A stretch of DNA of 17,991 nucleotides from Candidatus Poribacteria bacterium (GCA_028818995.1 JAPPMR010000089.1:1-17991), one strand, 5' to 3'; shown: positions 6,378 through 13,686, counted from the stretch's first letter. The notes: generated by a model not told the origin, from the sequence alone. Numbers and translations: made by a program.

Positions 6378-6941
6378 ATGGGAAATTTAGACCAAATTGA
6401 AAAAGCGGCGCAAAAACTAATAGGATTGTGTCAGAAAGAAAAACCGACAAAGACCGACAAGCAAAAGATGTTAGGGTTACACGCCGACATCCTTTCAGGT
6501 ATTGAAAATCTTACGGAATGTGAACTCTGTGGTGCTATCAGTGAAGTGATTGTAACGATGACGTTAGCTGAAGTCACAGCGAAATTGTGTAAGGAATGCG
6601 GCTTTAAAGCGTTGGACGTGGGAAAAATTCAGAAGACGACATCCCGAAAACGCACTCCCACTGCGAAAAAGCGGAATACTGATTCAAAAAAGACAGCACC
6701 AAAACCTGCTGAAACCCCTCAAGAACCTGAGTCCCCTGCAGCATTACATACTCGTGTGGAAGAACAGACTGGGATTAAGAAAACCGATGTCAAACGTCTA
6801 CACAAAATTGTGCAGGAAATTGCAACGCCGATGAATTTGGAAAATACTCTGACCTATGTGAAGCGCGAGGTAGAAAATGCTAAATTAAAGGTGGATGGAC
6901 AAGCGTTGGAAAAGGCAGTGGAAATTTTAAGGGCTGCATAA
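6378..6941 (+). CDS. Hypothetical protein with CxxC/CxxC zinc-ribbon-like motif and basic linker
   Basis: I do not recognise this 187-residue protein. It has a helical N-terminus (1-45), then C48-E-L-C51 and C71-K-E-C74 separated by 19 residues, a spacing compatible with one zinc site. A Lys/Arg/Thr/Pro-rich, probably disordered linker follows (86-118), then a helical C-terminal part (about 122-187). The basic linker next to a zinc-ribbon-like domain suggests nucleic-acid contact, but no named DNA-binding fold is visible. The strong promoter, good ribosome-binding site and inverted repeat over the start site suggest a regulated and possibly autoregulated gene. It is monocistronic and ends 24 bp from the convergent epimerase gene. 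A chaperone-like or structural zinc role is also possible. Confidence 0.8.
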   Translation: MGNLDQIEKAAQKLIGLCQKEKPTKTDKQKMLGLHADILSGIENLTECELCGAISEVIVTMTLAEVTAKLCKECGFKALDVGKIQKTTSRKRTPTAKKRNTDSKKTAPKPAETPQEPESPAALHTRVEEQTGIKKTDVKRLHKIVQEIATPMNLENTLTYVKREVENAKLKVDGQALEKAVEILRAA

Positions 6942-6965
6942 AATATAGCATACTCCGTTGTACCG

Positions 6966-7937
6966 TTACCCAGTTGGAATATCCTTTATCCAATCACGAT
7001 GTACTTGATACCATTCAACGAGTGCAGTGATCCCTTCACGGAAAGTTACCTGTGGTCGCCATCCCAAAAGTTGTCCTGCTTTTTGGATATTTGCCCACGT
7101 AGCACGTACATCCGCAGGATGAAACGGTTGATGTGATAATTCCGCCTTCTTGCCGACAAGTTCCTCTATCAATCTAATTGTATCAATTAATACAATCGGA
7201 CTATCTGAACCGAGATTTATGACCGTGTATCCCAGCGGTTTCAGTCCTGCTATCACGCCCCGTGCAATGTCTTCAACATAGGTGTAATCGCGCGAGGACT
7301 GTTTTCCATCACCATAGACAATAACCGGTTTTCCCTCACTAATCCATTGGACAAAACGAAACGCACTCATATCCGGACGTCCAGCGGGTCCATAGACAGT
7401 AAAGAAACGAAATATTGTTACGTCAATATCGTAGAGATGGTGGTAACTATGACAGAGTGCCTCTGCCCCTTTTTTTGAGGCAGCATAAGGGGAAAGCGGT
7501 CCATCTGTGTTCGCCTCTTCACTGAATGGAAGCGGATTATTGGCACCGTATAAACTTGAGGTAGAAGCTAACACAAATTTCTTTATTTTAGATGTACGAC
7601 AGAGTTCCAGTAGGTTTAGTGTGCCTGTAATGTTTGTATCAATGTAAACCCAAGGATTTTCAACGGATTGCCGAACACCTGCCCGTGCTGCGAGGTTAAT
7701 CACAGCATCAAAATGTTCATCAAATATGGGTTCAAGTGAAGCAAGGTCGCAAATATCTACACGGTGAAAATGAAATTCAGGTAGTGTTTGAAGTTGTGAA
7801 AGTCGCCACTTTTTAACCGTGACATCATAAGCATCGTTTAAGTTATCAATTCCAACCACGGTATGTCCTTCTGCGATAAGAAATTCAGTGACTTTCCACC
7901 CTATAAATCCAGCACATCCCGTGACAAGATATTTCAT
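6966..7937 (-). CDS. NAD-dependent nucleotide-sugar epimerase, probably UDP-glucuronate 4-epimerase
   Basis: A 323-residue extended short-chain dehydrogenase. The Rossmann NAD site is TGCAGFIG (6-13) with Asp31 ending the second strand (VVGIDNLND), which favours NAD over NADP. The catalytic set is the Ser126-128 region (ASTSSLYG) and Y151-A-A-S-K155. The segment RFFTVYGPAGRPDMSAFRF (177-195) closely resembles UDP-glucuronate 4-epimerases, so UDP-galacturonate supply for capsule, O-antigen or exopolysaccharide is the best guess; UDP-glucose 4-epimerase is the alternative. The start is supported by AGAGGA five bases upstream. The neighbouring genes are not polysaccharide genes, although a GT4 glycosyltransferase lies about 6 kb away. 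Confidence 0.85.
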   Translation of the reverse strand: MKYLVTGCAGFIGWKVTEFLIAEGHTVVGIDNLNDAYDVTVKKWRLSQLQTLPEFHFHRVDICDLASLEPIFDEHFDAVINLAARAGVRQSVENPWVYIDTNITGTLNLLELCRTSKIKKFVLASTSSLYGANNPLPFSEEANTDGPLSPYAASKKGAEALCHSYHHLYDIDVTIFRFFTVYGPAGRPDMSAFRFVQWISEGKPVIVYGDGKQSSRDYTYVEDIARGVIAGLKPLGYTVINLGSDSPIVLIDTIRLIEELVGKKAELSHQPFHPADVRATWANIQKAGQLLGWRPQVTFREGITALVEWYQVHRDWIKDIPTG

Positions 7938-8001
7938 ACCAATCCTCTACTAATTGATGCTTCTTTTATCCTCACTTAAGAAGCGATTTTACGACTATGC
8001 T

Positions 8002-8859
8002 TTATTCATCATCTACTTGGATATCATCAAGTTGCTCTTGAAAAAGCGATAACTCTATTTTAGCTTCTTCAGGTTTTGTATCCATTTCCGTTCCGAGTTC
8101 TTCCAATCGCTTTTCCTGCAAGACCATCAAAGTGTCCACTTTATCAACTTTCTGTTTTCCCTTTGTAATATTCTCATAATTAGCGTCTGCGCGGTTACAA
8201 AGTATCATTAACTCCCGATAATCTCTTATGCCTTGGTCTAATTGAGTCAAACCCCCACTGATATATGTTAGTTCAACGCGATACCGCTCCAAGTCTGTCC
8301 CTGTAAAAAAGTTAGAGAGTTTTTCTAAGACATCATTTAATTCAGTAAGCTGAATTTCCTTTTCAGACCACAGTATCTTTTTAGCAATGCCATCTACACT
8401 ATCGTTACCAATAACTGAAGCGTGATTTTTCAGGTTTTCCTGAAGTTGTTTCTGTAAGTTAACTAACCCTGATTTTTGATTTCTTATTGCCTGCCTAAAA
8501 TTTTCACAATCAGTTCGGATCTCAGGCAATTTTCCGTGAAGTTCCTGATACTTCTTTTTGAGTTTTTCAACATTTAAAATATAAGTTGGATACTGAATTT
8601 TGATATTCTTTGAAATCTCAGATTTCATTTTTTGGACTTTAAGCTTACTTGGCGCAATTCTTTCAAGACTCATGAGACCGCATAGAGTTGCCATCGAACC
8701 TGAAAATGATAGGAGTGCTGAGCCTGCAAAGAATAAGATGCTTTCCGCTGCTTGTGCCAATCCCAACCACCCGATTACACCGACAAATGAACCACTGCCT
8801 ATGAGAACCATCGGAAAGGACAAATATTTTTTTATTTCATCTTTGGCTTTAGAATCCAT
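8002..8859 (-). CDS. Membrane protein with two transmembrane helices and long coiled coil, unknown function
   Basis: A 285-residue protein when started at the ATG at 8859, preceded by AGGAG six bases upstream; a longer frame with a TTG start at 8883 has no such site. After a short charged N-terminus, two hydrophobic segments (about 15-35 and 40-65) form a hairpin rich in Gly, Ser and Ala. Residues 70-265 are charged and helical with heptad-like spacing (KLKKKYQELHGKL, NLQKQLQENL), probably a coiled coil. The tail is acidic. With a short loop between the helices, both ends should lie on the same side, probably the cytoplasm. I do not recognise a family. It may share a transcript with the epimerase gene 64 bp downstream. 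Confidence 0.8.
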   Translation of the reverse strand: MDSKAKDEIKKYLSFPMVLIGSGSFVGVIGWLGLAQAAESILFFAGSALLSFSGSMATLCGLMSLERIAPSKLKVQKMKSEISKNIKIQYPTYILNVEKLKKKYQELHGKLPEIRTDCENFRQAIRNQKSGLVNLQKQLQENLKNHASVIGNDSVDGIAKKILWSEKEIQLTELNDVLEKLSNFFTGTDLERYRVELTYISGGLTQLDQGIRDYRELMILCNRADANYENITKGKQKVDKVDTLMVLQEKRLEELGTEMDTKPEEAKIELSLFQEQLDDIQVDDE

Positions 8860-8912
8860 ATTTATCTCCTGTGTGTAGCACAATATCTCAATCCATCAAG
8901 TGCAATCGCAGC

Positions 8913-9443
8913 TTAAGGCTTTTCAGCTAATAGGGTATCAATTTGTTTTTTGAGTTCAGTATAAATTTCTGGGTTAAAATTCGCTTTCCGATGAAACACA
9001 ATTTTTCCTTGCGGTGAAATTAGATACAGATTGGGTTTCTTTTTTTCTGTTTGATAGCGTTGATGTACTTGCCCTTTCCAATCCATTAGGAACGTTACGG
9101 GTGGAGGCTTTCTTTTTATTCGGGAACGAATGAATCCTTTCGGTATAAATCCCGGTACGCTCCGCATATCCGCAATTATATAAGCAGTAACCCGTTTATC
9201 TTTCTTATAGTCTTTTTGAAATGCTTCTGCCCATTTGTCGTCTTCCTTCCGAATCTTCCGATTGCCCAAAATCAGTAAAACAAGTTTTCCGCGCAGCTTC
9301 TTCAAATTGTGCTGTTTCTCTTCAGCATCTTGAAGTGTAAAATCTGGTGCAGCATCCCCTACTTTTGGGGGTTTCACCTCTGCAAGGCTTGTAACACCTA
9401 CTAACGTAACACAAATGAGCAGACATGTAATTATCTTCATCAT
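8913..9443 (-). CDS. Exported thioredoxin-fold (redoxin/YtfJ-like) protein without catalytic cysteines
   Basis: Starting at the tandem ATGs 9443/9440 gives 176 residues with a clear signal peptide (K3, hydrophobic 4-18, cleavage after SLA21). The mature part begins like AhpC/TSA-type redoxins: VGDAAPDFTL (28-37), then LRGKLVLLILG (50-60). Where the CxxC or peroxidatic Cys would follow, it reads GNRKIRKEDDKW (60-71), and the mature protein contains no cysteine. Later features (VPGFIPKGFIRS, FLMDWKGQVHQRY, YLISPQGKIVF) resemble YtfJ-type periplasmic proteins, also a thioredoxin fold without standard redox chemistry. A binding or chaperone-like role outside the cytoplasm is therefore likelier than disulfide exchange. 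A longer frame starting at 9608 would overlap the divergent gene and hide the signal peptide, so I reject it. No Shine-Dalgarno site is visible. Confidence 0.82.
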   Translation of the reverse strand: MMKIITCLLICVTLVGVTSLAEVKPPKVGDAAPDFTLQDAEEKQHNLKKLRGKLVLLILGNRKIRKEDDKWAEAFQKDYKKDKRVTAYIIADMRSVPGFIPKGFIRSRIKRKPPPVTFLMDWKGQVHQRYQTEKKKPNLYLISPQGKIVFHRKANFNPEIYTELKKQIDTLLAEKP

Positions 9444-9448
9444 ACTTA

Positions 9449-9478
9449 ATTTTATCACAAGATATGAATTGATGTCAA
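9449..9478 (-). promoter_or_regulatory. Promoter of the thioredoxin-fold gene, possibly giving a leaderless mRNA
   Basis: Minus strand TTGACA (9473-9478), 18 bp, TAAAAT (9449-9454). Only five bases separate the -10 box from the first ATG (9443), so transcription should begin at or next to the start codon. Confidence 0.6.
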
Positions 9479-9507
9479 GCAGTGAACGAACACATGTTAA
9501 ATTTGCG

Positions 9508-9536
9508 TTGATATTAGCGGATAAATCTGTTATCAT
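9508..9536 (+). promoter_or_regulatory. Promoter of the 9571 gene
   Basis: TTGATA (9508-9513), 17 bp, TATCAT (9531-9536), about 35 bp before the ATG at 9571. It is back to back with the minus-strand promoter at 9449-9478. Confidence 0.6.
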
Positions 9537-9570
9537 ATTGAAATAGTTATTCTGTAAAGGCATTTCGCTT

Positions 9571-10272
9571 ATGAACGCTGAACCAACCGCTATAAACGAA
9601 CTACTCACTCAGATTCGTCAACATCTTCTTCCACAAGTTGCGAGTCTCACTGAATTCCAGTCAGTGACCGAGTTGCAACAATTTCGGAACCGTTTGCATA
9701 GTATCCACAATTTTTCTTTGCGTGCTGCACTGTCAGGTGAGATTAGTAATCAAGTTGAGGTCCTGCTTTCAACGAGTGCAAGTTTTTGGCACCTTATTGC
9801 TGAAAACGAGATGCTGTTGACAAACTTGAAGGACTTTACACGCGTTCGCACCTTCTCAGCAGAAGCAGAAGGCATAACTAACTTAGAGGAACTGCTTTCT
9901 GGAGAGGACACGCTGCGCGATGTGATTATCAACAGTATCGCCTTTATGCTAAATTGGAAGGCGAATACTATCTGGGTTGATTCTGCTAAAAAAGCACGCA
10001 CTGCGATGACAAAAAACTATATGCTTGAGATTCAAGATAGGATTTGGCAGTTTATCAAAGAAAGTCAAAATCAGTCAGAGCCGATTGATGTGGAACAATC
10101 TGAACGGATTCGACAACGAGCAGAAAAGTTCATGCAGATCATTCAAGTGGGTGAATTGACGACTGAAGCACAAGTGACCTTGTTGATGCAGATTTATAAC
10201 ATGTTACTCCGGTTCCAACTTGGACAACTGATTATCCAGTTAGAAAACCTGCAAGAAATTGAAACTAATTGA
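9571..10272 (+). CDS. Hypothetical all-helical protein upstream of mazG
   Basis: A 233-residue protein that I do not recognise. It is rich in Leu, Gln, Glu and Ile, has no signal peptide, membrane segment or Cys motif, and looks helical throughout. Its C-terminus (205-233) is a leucine/glutamine-rich amphipathic helix that could mediate oligomerisation. The ATG at 9571 has AAAGG ten bases upstream, a weak ribosome-binding site. It is 30 bp upstream of mazG on the same strand, so probably the first gene of a mazG/NMNAT-like operon, but nothing visible links it to nucleotide metabolism. Confidence 0.8.
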   Translation: MNAEPTAINELLTQIRQHLLPQVASLTEFQSVTELQQFRNRLHSIHNFSLRAALSGEISNQVEVLLSTSASFWHLIAENEMLLTNLKDFTRVRTFSAEAEGITNLEELLSGEDTLRDVIINSIAFMLNWKANTIWVDSAKKARTAMTKNYMLEIQDRIWQFIKESQNQSEPIDVEQSERIRQRAEKFMQIIQVGELTTEAQVTLLMQIYNMLLRFQLGQLIIQLENLQEIETN

Positions 10273-10302
10273 GGTTGCTGCCTATAAGTAAAAGGCTACT
10301 GT

Positions 10303-11085
10303 ATGAAGAAAGAACTGTTTGAATCACTTGTTGAAGTTATAGCGACACTAAGAGGCGAGAACGGATGCCCGTGGGATCGGGAACAGACACATACATCTTT
10401 AAAATCCACACTCATAGAGGAAACCTACGAGACAGTTGAAGCGATTGATTCTGGCGATCCCCGAAAATTGAAAGAAGAACTCGGTGATCTTCTGCTGAAC
10501 GTCATGCTCCAAGCGCAAATTGCTGCAGAAAACAAGGATTTTGACATCTACGATGTGATTGATACTTTGACAGAGAAATTAATTCGAAGACATCCACATG
10601 TTTTTGGTGATGTTGATGTTGATAACGCTGCAGAGGTCGTCAAGAACTGGGAAGCCATTAAAAGTCAAGAGGCTGGTTACGAAGATAGAAAATCGGTGCT
10701 TGACGGTATTCCGAATGCTTTACCCGCTTTACTTCGTGGGCAGAAAATACAGAAACGAGCAGCGCGAGTCGGTTTTGATTGGGATGACATTGCTGATGTG
10801 GTTGCGAAAGTAGACGAAGAGTTATTAGAGGTTAAGGAGAGCCTGCAGAAAAATGACTCAGATGCGGTTGAAATGGAAATAGGAGACCTACTGTTTGCTG
10901 TTGTGAATTTGTGCCGTTTTGTTGACCTTCAAGCCGAGGAGACGTTGCGAAAATCAAACCGTAAGTTTATTGCTCGTTTTAAACGGATGGAAACTGAACT
11001 GGCAAAACAAGGGAAGACTATTTCCGAGCAAACTCTCGCTGAACTCGACGAAATTTGGGAAGATGTTAAAAAAGATGAATCATGA
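10303..11085 (+). CDS. mazG: Nucleoside triphosphate pyrophosphohydrolase MazG
   Basis: A 260-residue tandem-domain MazG, matching the E. coli length of about 263. MazG hydrolyses NTPs/dNTPs to NMP and pyrophosphate, removing aberrant nucleotides and in E. coli lowering ppGpp. The N-terminal domain shows the family opening LRGENGCPWDREQTH (16-30), the Mg-binding E39-E-x-x-E43 and E59-L-G-D62. The linker contains RRHPHVFGD. The C-terminal domain has a second set, DEELLEVKES and EMEIGDLLFAVVNL, in which the acidic ligands are also retained, so it should be active. AAAGG lies seven bases before the ATG. The stop codon overlaps the next start as ATGA, implying translational coupling. Although E. 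coli mazG lies beside mazEF, here the mazF pair is about 8 kb away on the other strand. Confidence 0.95.
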   Translation: MKKELFESLVEVIATLRGENGCPWDREQTHTSLKSTLIEETYETVEAIDSGDPRKLKEELGDLLLNVMLQAQIAAENKDFDIYDVIDTLTEKLIRRHPHVFGDVDVDNAAEVVKNWEAIKSQEAGYEDRKSVLDGIPNALPALLRGQKIQKRAARVGFDWDDIADVVAKVDEELLEVKESLQKNDSDAVEMEIGDLLFAVVNLCRFVDLQAEETLRKSNRKFIARFKRMETELAKQGKTISEQTLAELDEIWEDVKKDES

Positions 11086-11813
11086 AGTCCTCTGATAAGT
11101 TTCAAACATACCCAGAATATGAAAAGTACTCCCAACTTATCAATCAATTAGATCCGAACGCATCATCACAGGTTGTAATTGTACATCGGACATCTAATCC
11201 TATTTGTGAATCAGGCAAAAAACTTGGTGTTTTTTCCGGATCTTTTAATCCGCTTACTGTGGCACACATCAAACTGGTTGAGGAAGCACGAGAACATTTC
11301 CAACTTGATGAGATGCTTTTGCTGCTTGCTAAGGCAAACGTTGATAAAGATGTATTTGGGTGGTCGTTAGCTGGTAGGATTCTTACACTCAAACATTATG
11401 CAGAAAAACATAATGATGTTTCAATTGGTCTATCCAGTCATGGTCGATACATTGACAAAGTAGAAGCTTTGAGAGCGGTTTATCCTGTTGATACGGAGTT
11501 TCACTTCATTGTCGGCTACGATACATTGGTACGGATTTTTGATCCGAAATACTATACGGATATCCAGACAGAATTACAATACCTTTTTTCACAGTGCTGC
11601 TTCATCGCTGCAAATCGTGACCATGTAGACATAGAAACGATAAAAGAATTCCTTGCTCAGCCAGCACTTCAATCGTATAAATCATCAATTGCCTACTTAA
11701 TACTCCCAGAATTCTATGCGGAAGTTTCCTCCACAGAAGTGCGTCAGCGGATAGCACAAGGGGATAACATCTCTCATTTAGTCCCACTTGTTATTGCCGA
11801 ATTTTTGGAATAA
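11082..11813 (+). CDS. NMNAT/NadD-like nucleotidyltransferase
   Basis: A 243-residue protein of the adenylyltransferase (HIGH superfamily) fold. The nucleotide site is GVFSGSFNPLTVAHIKL (49-65). GSFNPxTxxH, with Thr in place of the first His, is the form I recall from eukaryotic NMNAT (GSFNPITNMH), while bacterial NadD usually has GGTFDPxHxGH. The C-terminal SSTEVRQRI (about 215-223) matches the ISSTxIR phosphate-binding motif. VGYDTLVRIFDPKYY replaces the usual GxDxL segment and recalls fungal POF1-like NMNAT relatives. About 45 extra residues precede the core. The likely reaction is joining NMN or nicotinate mononucleotide to ATP's AMP in NAD synthesis or salvage; the substrate is not certain. 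Coupling to mazG through ATGA supports a nucleotide role. The last 40 bp overlap the convergent gene. Confidence 0.82.
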   Translation: MKSSDKFQTYPEYEKYSQLINQLDPNASSQVVIVHRTSNPICESGKKLGVFSGSFNPLTVAHIKLVEEAREHFQLDEMLLLLAKANVDKDVFGWSLAGRILTLKHYAEKHNDVSIGLSSHGRYIDKVEALRAVYPVDTEFHFIVGYDTLVRIFDPKYYTDIQTELQYLFSQCCFIAANRDHVDIETIKEFLAQPALQSYKSSIAYLILPEFYAEVSSTEVRQRIAQGDNISHLVPLVIAEFLE

Positions 11814-12394
11814 CCATTCCCGTTATACCATCTATAGTTAATGACGGGTTTCCCCAATTTTTTACACGCGTAAATACGTGCGTCTAAATGTTCACAAAAT
11901 AAACAAGAGTGAAAAAGACGAATTTCTGGTATAGGTTGAAAATGAGCACATCTGTTTGCAGTTTCAACCATATCACTTAGATGTGTTTGGAAAACGATAT
12001 TGTTTAATCCTGTTTTAGAAGCACGGTCTACCGCTCGTTTCTTTTCTCCAAGTTGTTCCCAGATTTTGTTAATGACTTCTGTTAAGATAGCGCGATATGT
12101 TCGTTCGCCGGGAGGCTCAGGGGAGTAAAGCGTAACCTCATGTTTGCGGCAATAATTAGCGAGTCTTTTAAGCAGGCTGGTATCACCTTTTCTGTATTCC
12201 TTCCTCAACTCTGCTTTGAATTTCTGCTGAAACTGTTCCCATTCAATAAGACGGAATTCCCATTTTTTTAACAGAGGCAAAGAAGGTGTGAGTTCAGGTA
12301 TTACTTTGATGCCTTCCACTTTCTGGTGACAGATAACGAACTTGTTAGGTGTCCTACTTTCTGTCTGGTTTTCGAGAGCGTCTAAATACAGCAC
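11774..12394 (-). CDS. DUF488-like protein with cysteine-rich C-terminal extension
   Basis: A 206-residue protein starting GTG at 12394, with AAGGA eight bases upstream and an in-frame TAG two codons before, so no earlier start is possible. Residues 35-115 resemble the C-terminal half of DUF488 (YeaO-type) proteins: the LTPSLPLLKKW/WEQFQQKFKAEL region, then HEVTLYSPEP and YRAILTEVI, where that family has APSxxLRKW, WEEFxRRYRAEL, VTLLYAARDE and AVVLxEFL. The usual N-terminal VDRLWPRG segment is not recognisable, so the domain may be partial or diverged. A C-terminal part (130-206) holds C149, C164-L-F-C167 and C177, a possible metal site. DUF488 has no firmly established function. The 3' end overlaps the convergent nucleotidyltransferase gene by 40 bp. 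Confidence 0.72.
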   Translation of the reverse strand: MLYLDALENQTESRTPNKFVICHQKVEGIKVIPELTPSLPLLKKWEFRLIEWEQFQQKFKAELRKEYRKGDTSLLKRLANYCRKHEVTLYSPEPPGERTYRAILTEVINKIWEQLGEKKRAVDRASKTGLNNIVFQTHLSDMVETANRCAHFQPIPEIRLFHSCLFCEHLDARIYACKKLGKPVINYRWYNGNGYSKNSAITSGTK

Positions 12395-12611
12395 ATTCTA
12401 CATCCTTTTCAGAGACACTATCTTCCATACTTATTTTAACGTTAAAACAAAGATGGCGTTTAGTTATTATATTTTATAGTTAAAATTTTATTTACGCAAC
12501 AAATATTTTCAATTGACGCAAAGATAGATAAGACAGGGTGAACCTAAGAAGTGTGAATGTAAGAAAGTAAGTTTGTTTAGATAGGAGTTATGTGGGGATG
12601 AACTGAATTGC
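12395..12611. other. A+T-rich intergenic stretch upstream of the DUF488-like gene
   Basis: No open frame here is convincing. On the minus strand, TTGAAA, 16 bp and TAAAAT (about 12487-12514) could be a promoter for the gene at 12394, which would leave a leader of roughly 90 nt. Further A+T-rich -10-like boxes nearby make the exact site uncertain. Confidence 0.4.
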
Positions 12612-12666
12612 GTTAAAAACCAACGCCAAATGCCAACTAAGAGGGATTTGCGTTTGGCATTTGGCG
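12612..12666 (-). terminator. Rho-independent terminator after the PhyH-family gene
   Basis: A perfect 13-bp stem, CGCCAAATGCCAA (12624-12636) with TTGGCATTTGGCG (12654-12666), and a 17-nt loop. Read on the minus strand it lies 23 bases after the stop at 12690 and is followed by a short U-rich run (TTGGTTTTTAA). The loop is longer and the U-run shorter than ideal. Confidence 0.7.
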
Positions 12667-12689
12667 AATTTTGGAAAACCGTAATCTAC

Positions 12690-13550
12690 CTATTGCTTAT
12701 TCCCGTACATTGGGTTTTCAAGAATAGATTGAACTTCGTAGATTGAGCCTTTCTTATCGGAGTAAGGTTCAGGCATACGAACAGGCGCAGGGACGATTCG
12801 CGGTTGGTTTGTAGGTTCACCTTGAATAATGAAGTCGTTGAATGTTTCCCAATCTGGAATGCCTTTCAGGGGCCACGCATCAACAGCACAATATTGGAAA
12901 AGCAATAAACGCCGAGGTTTGTCAGAGGTATTTGGAGCAGATCCATGCAAAGCTCTGACGTGGTGAATTGTAATTCCGCCAGCCTTTAACTCAATAGGCA
13001 CAGCACCTTCTGGTGTGAAATCTGGGTCAGTCACAGCACCGACAAAAGCACCGTTTTGGTGATGATCTAAGGTTTGCCCCTTGTGTGAACCGGGGAGTAT
13101 CATCAATGCCCCGTTCTCTACAGTCATATCATCAATTACCACGCCAACAGCAAGCAGATCGTCATTGGTATGTGGATAAAATGCCCAATCCTGATGCCAT
13201 TCTACAGGACTACCAAATTCGGGATATTTCATATTGAGTTTGTGCCCATTATACCGAATTCCTGAACCGATAAGTTGGGATACTAAGCCGAGTATATTAG
13301 GGTGGCGCAAGGTTTGGTCATAGATAGTGTGGTATAGGCATGGGCTTTTGATACGGCGTACACGCGGGTTTGCAGCCGAATGTCCGGGTTCAAGATCAAA
13401 AATGTCGTTATGTTCTGTGACCTCTCTGGATTTTTCAACAAATTCATCGGTAACACGACGAAGTGCTGCTACTTCCACGTCGTTTAGCACTGCTTCAACA
13501 CCGATGTAACCGTTTTTATCATAAAAATCAAGTTGTTCCTGTGTAAGCAT
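12690..13550 (-). CDS. Phytanoyl-CoA dioxygenase (PhyH) family Fe(II)/2-oxoglutarate oxygenase
   Basis: A 286-residue non-haem iron oxygenase. The facial triad is H119-Q-D121 (VEWHQDWAFYPHTND) and H202 in ALHGSAPN, followed by R213/R214 in KPRRLLLFQY as the 2-oxoglutarate-binding arginine; DMTVENGALMILPGSHKG (141-158) is the typical family strand. The enzyme should couple 2-oxoglutarate and O2 to oxidation of a substrate. The substrate cannot be read from sequence, and bacterial PhyH homologues act on many small molecules. It is soluble with no signal peptide. An excellent AGGAGG seven bases before the ATG fixes the start. It is followed by a hairpin terminator and not obviously in an operon. 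Large PhyH sets are, from memory, characteristic of Poribacteria, which is one reason for the tentative assignment. Confidence 0.92.
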   Translation of the reverse strand: MLTQEQLDFYDKNGYIGVEAVLNDVEVAALRRVTDEFVEKSREVTEHNDIFDLEPGHSAANPRVRRIKSPCLYHTIYDQTLRHPNILGLVSQLIGSGIRYNGHKLNMKYPEFGSPVEWHQDWAFYPHTNDDLLAVGVVIDDMTVENGALMILPGSHKGQTLDHHQNGAFVGAVTDPDFTPEGAVPIELKAGGITIHHVRALHGSAPNTSDKPRRLLLFQYCAVDAWPLKGIPDWETFNDFIIQGEPTNQPRIVPAPVRMPEPYSDKKGSIYEVQSILENPMYGNKQ

Positions 13551-13665
13551 TCATAAACCTCCTGGATATGATATTGCTTTCTATGGATGTTCTGCTGTCT
13601 TACCACTTGAATATTGCTTATCTGTCTTCAAGTTTTCCTGTTTGCTAAGTGTCTTCGAGAATTCA

Positions 13666-13686
13666 TCAAGACTCTATCAAGACTCT
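13666..13686. repeat. Short tandem duplication over a stop codon
   Basis: TCAAGACTCT occurs at 13666-13675 and again at 13677-13686 with one base between (11-bp period). On the minus strand the copies cover the last codons and TGA of the orphan gene and the bases just after it. Confidence 0.7.

Noticed and set aside
7959..7984. Inverted repeat GCTTCTT/AAGAAGC between two minus-strand genes
   Set aside because: Only 7 bp with a 12-nt loop and no T-run after it; too weak to call a terminator or operator.
8860..8883. TTG start at 8883 for the coiled-coil membrane protein
   Set aside because: The ATG at 8859 has AGGAG at good spacing; the TTG has none and would include that ribosome-binding site in the coding region.
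9444..9608. N-terminal extension of the thioredoxin-fold gene to 9608
   Set aside because: It would overlap the divergent gene, run through both promoters and bury the signal peptide; start at 9443 fits better.
1906..11085. mazF and mazG as one functional toxin-antitoxin module
   Set aside because: They are about 8 kb apart on opposite strands, and mazG is coupled to the NMNAT-like gene; nothing here links them except the E. coli gene order.
12612..12666. Inverted repeat as a mobile-element end or MITE
   Set aside because: A single copy with the layout of a terminator 23 bases after a stop codon; no target-site duplication or second copy in the window.
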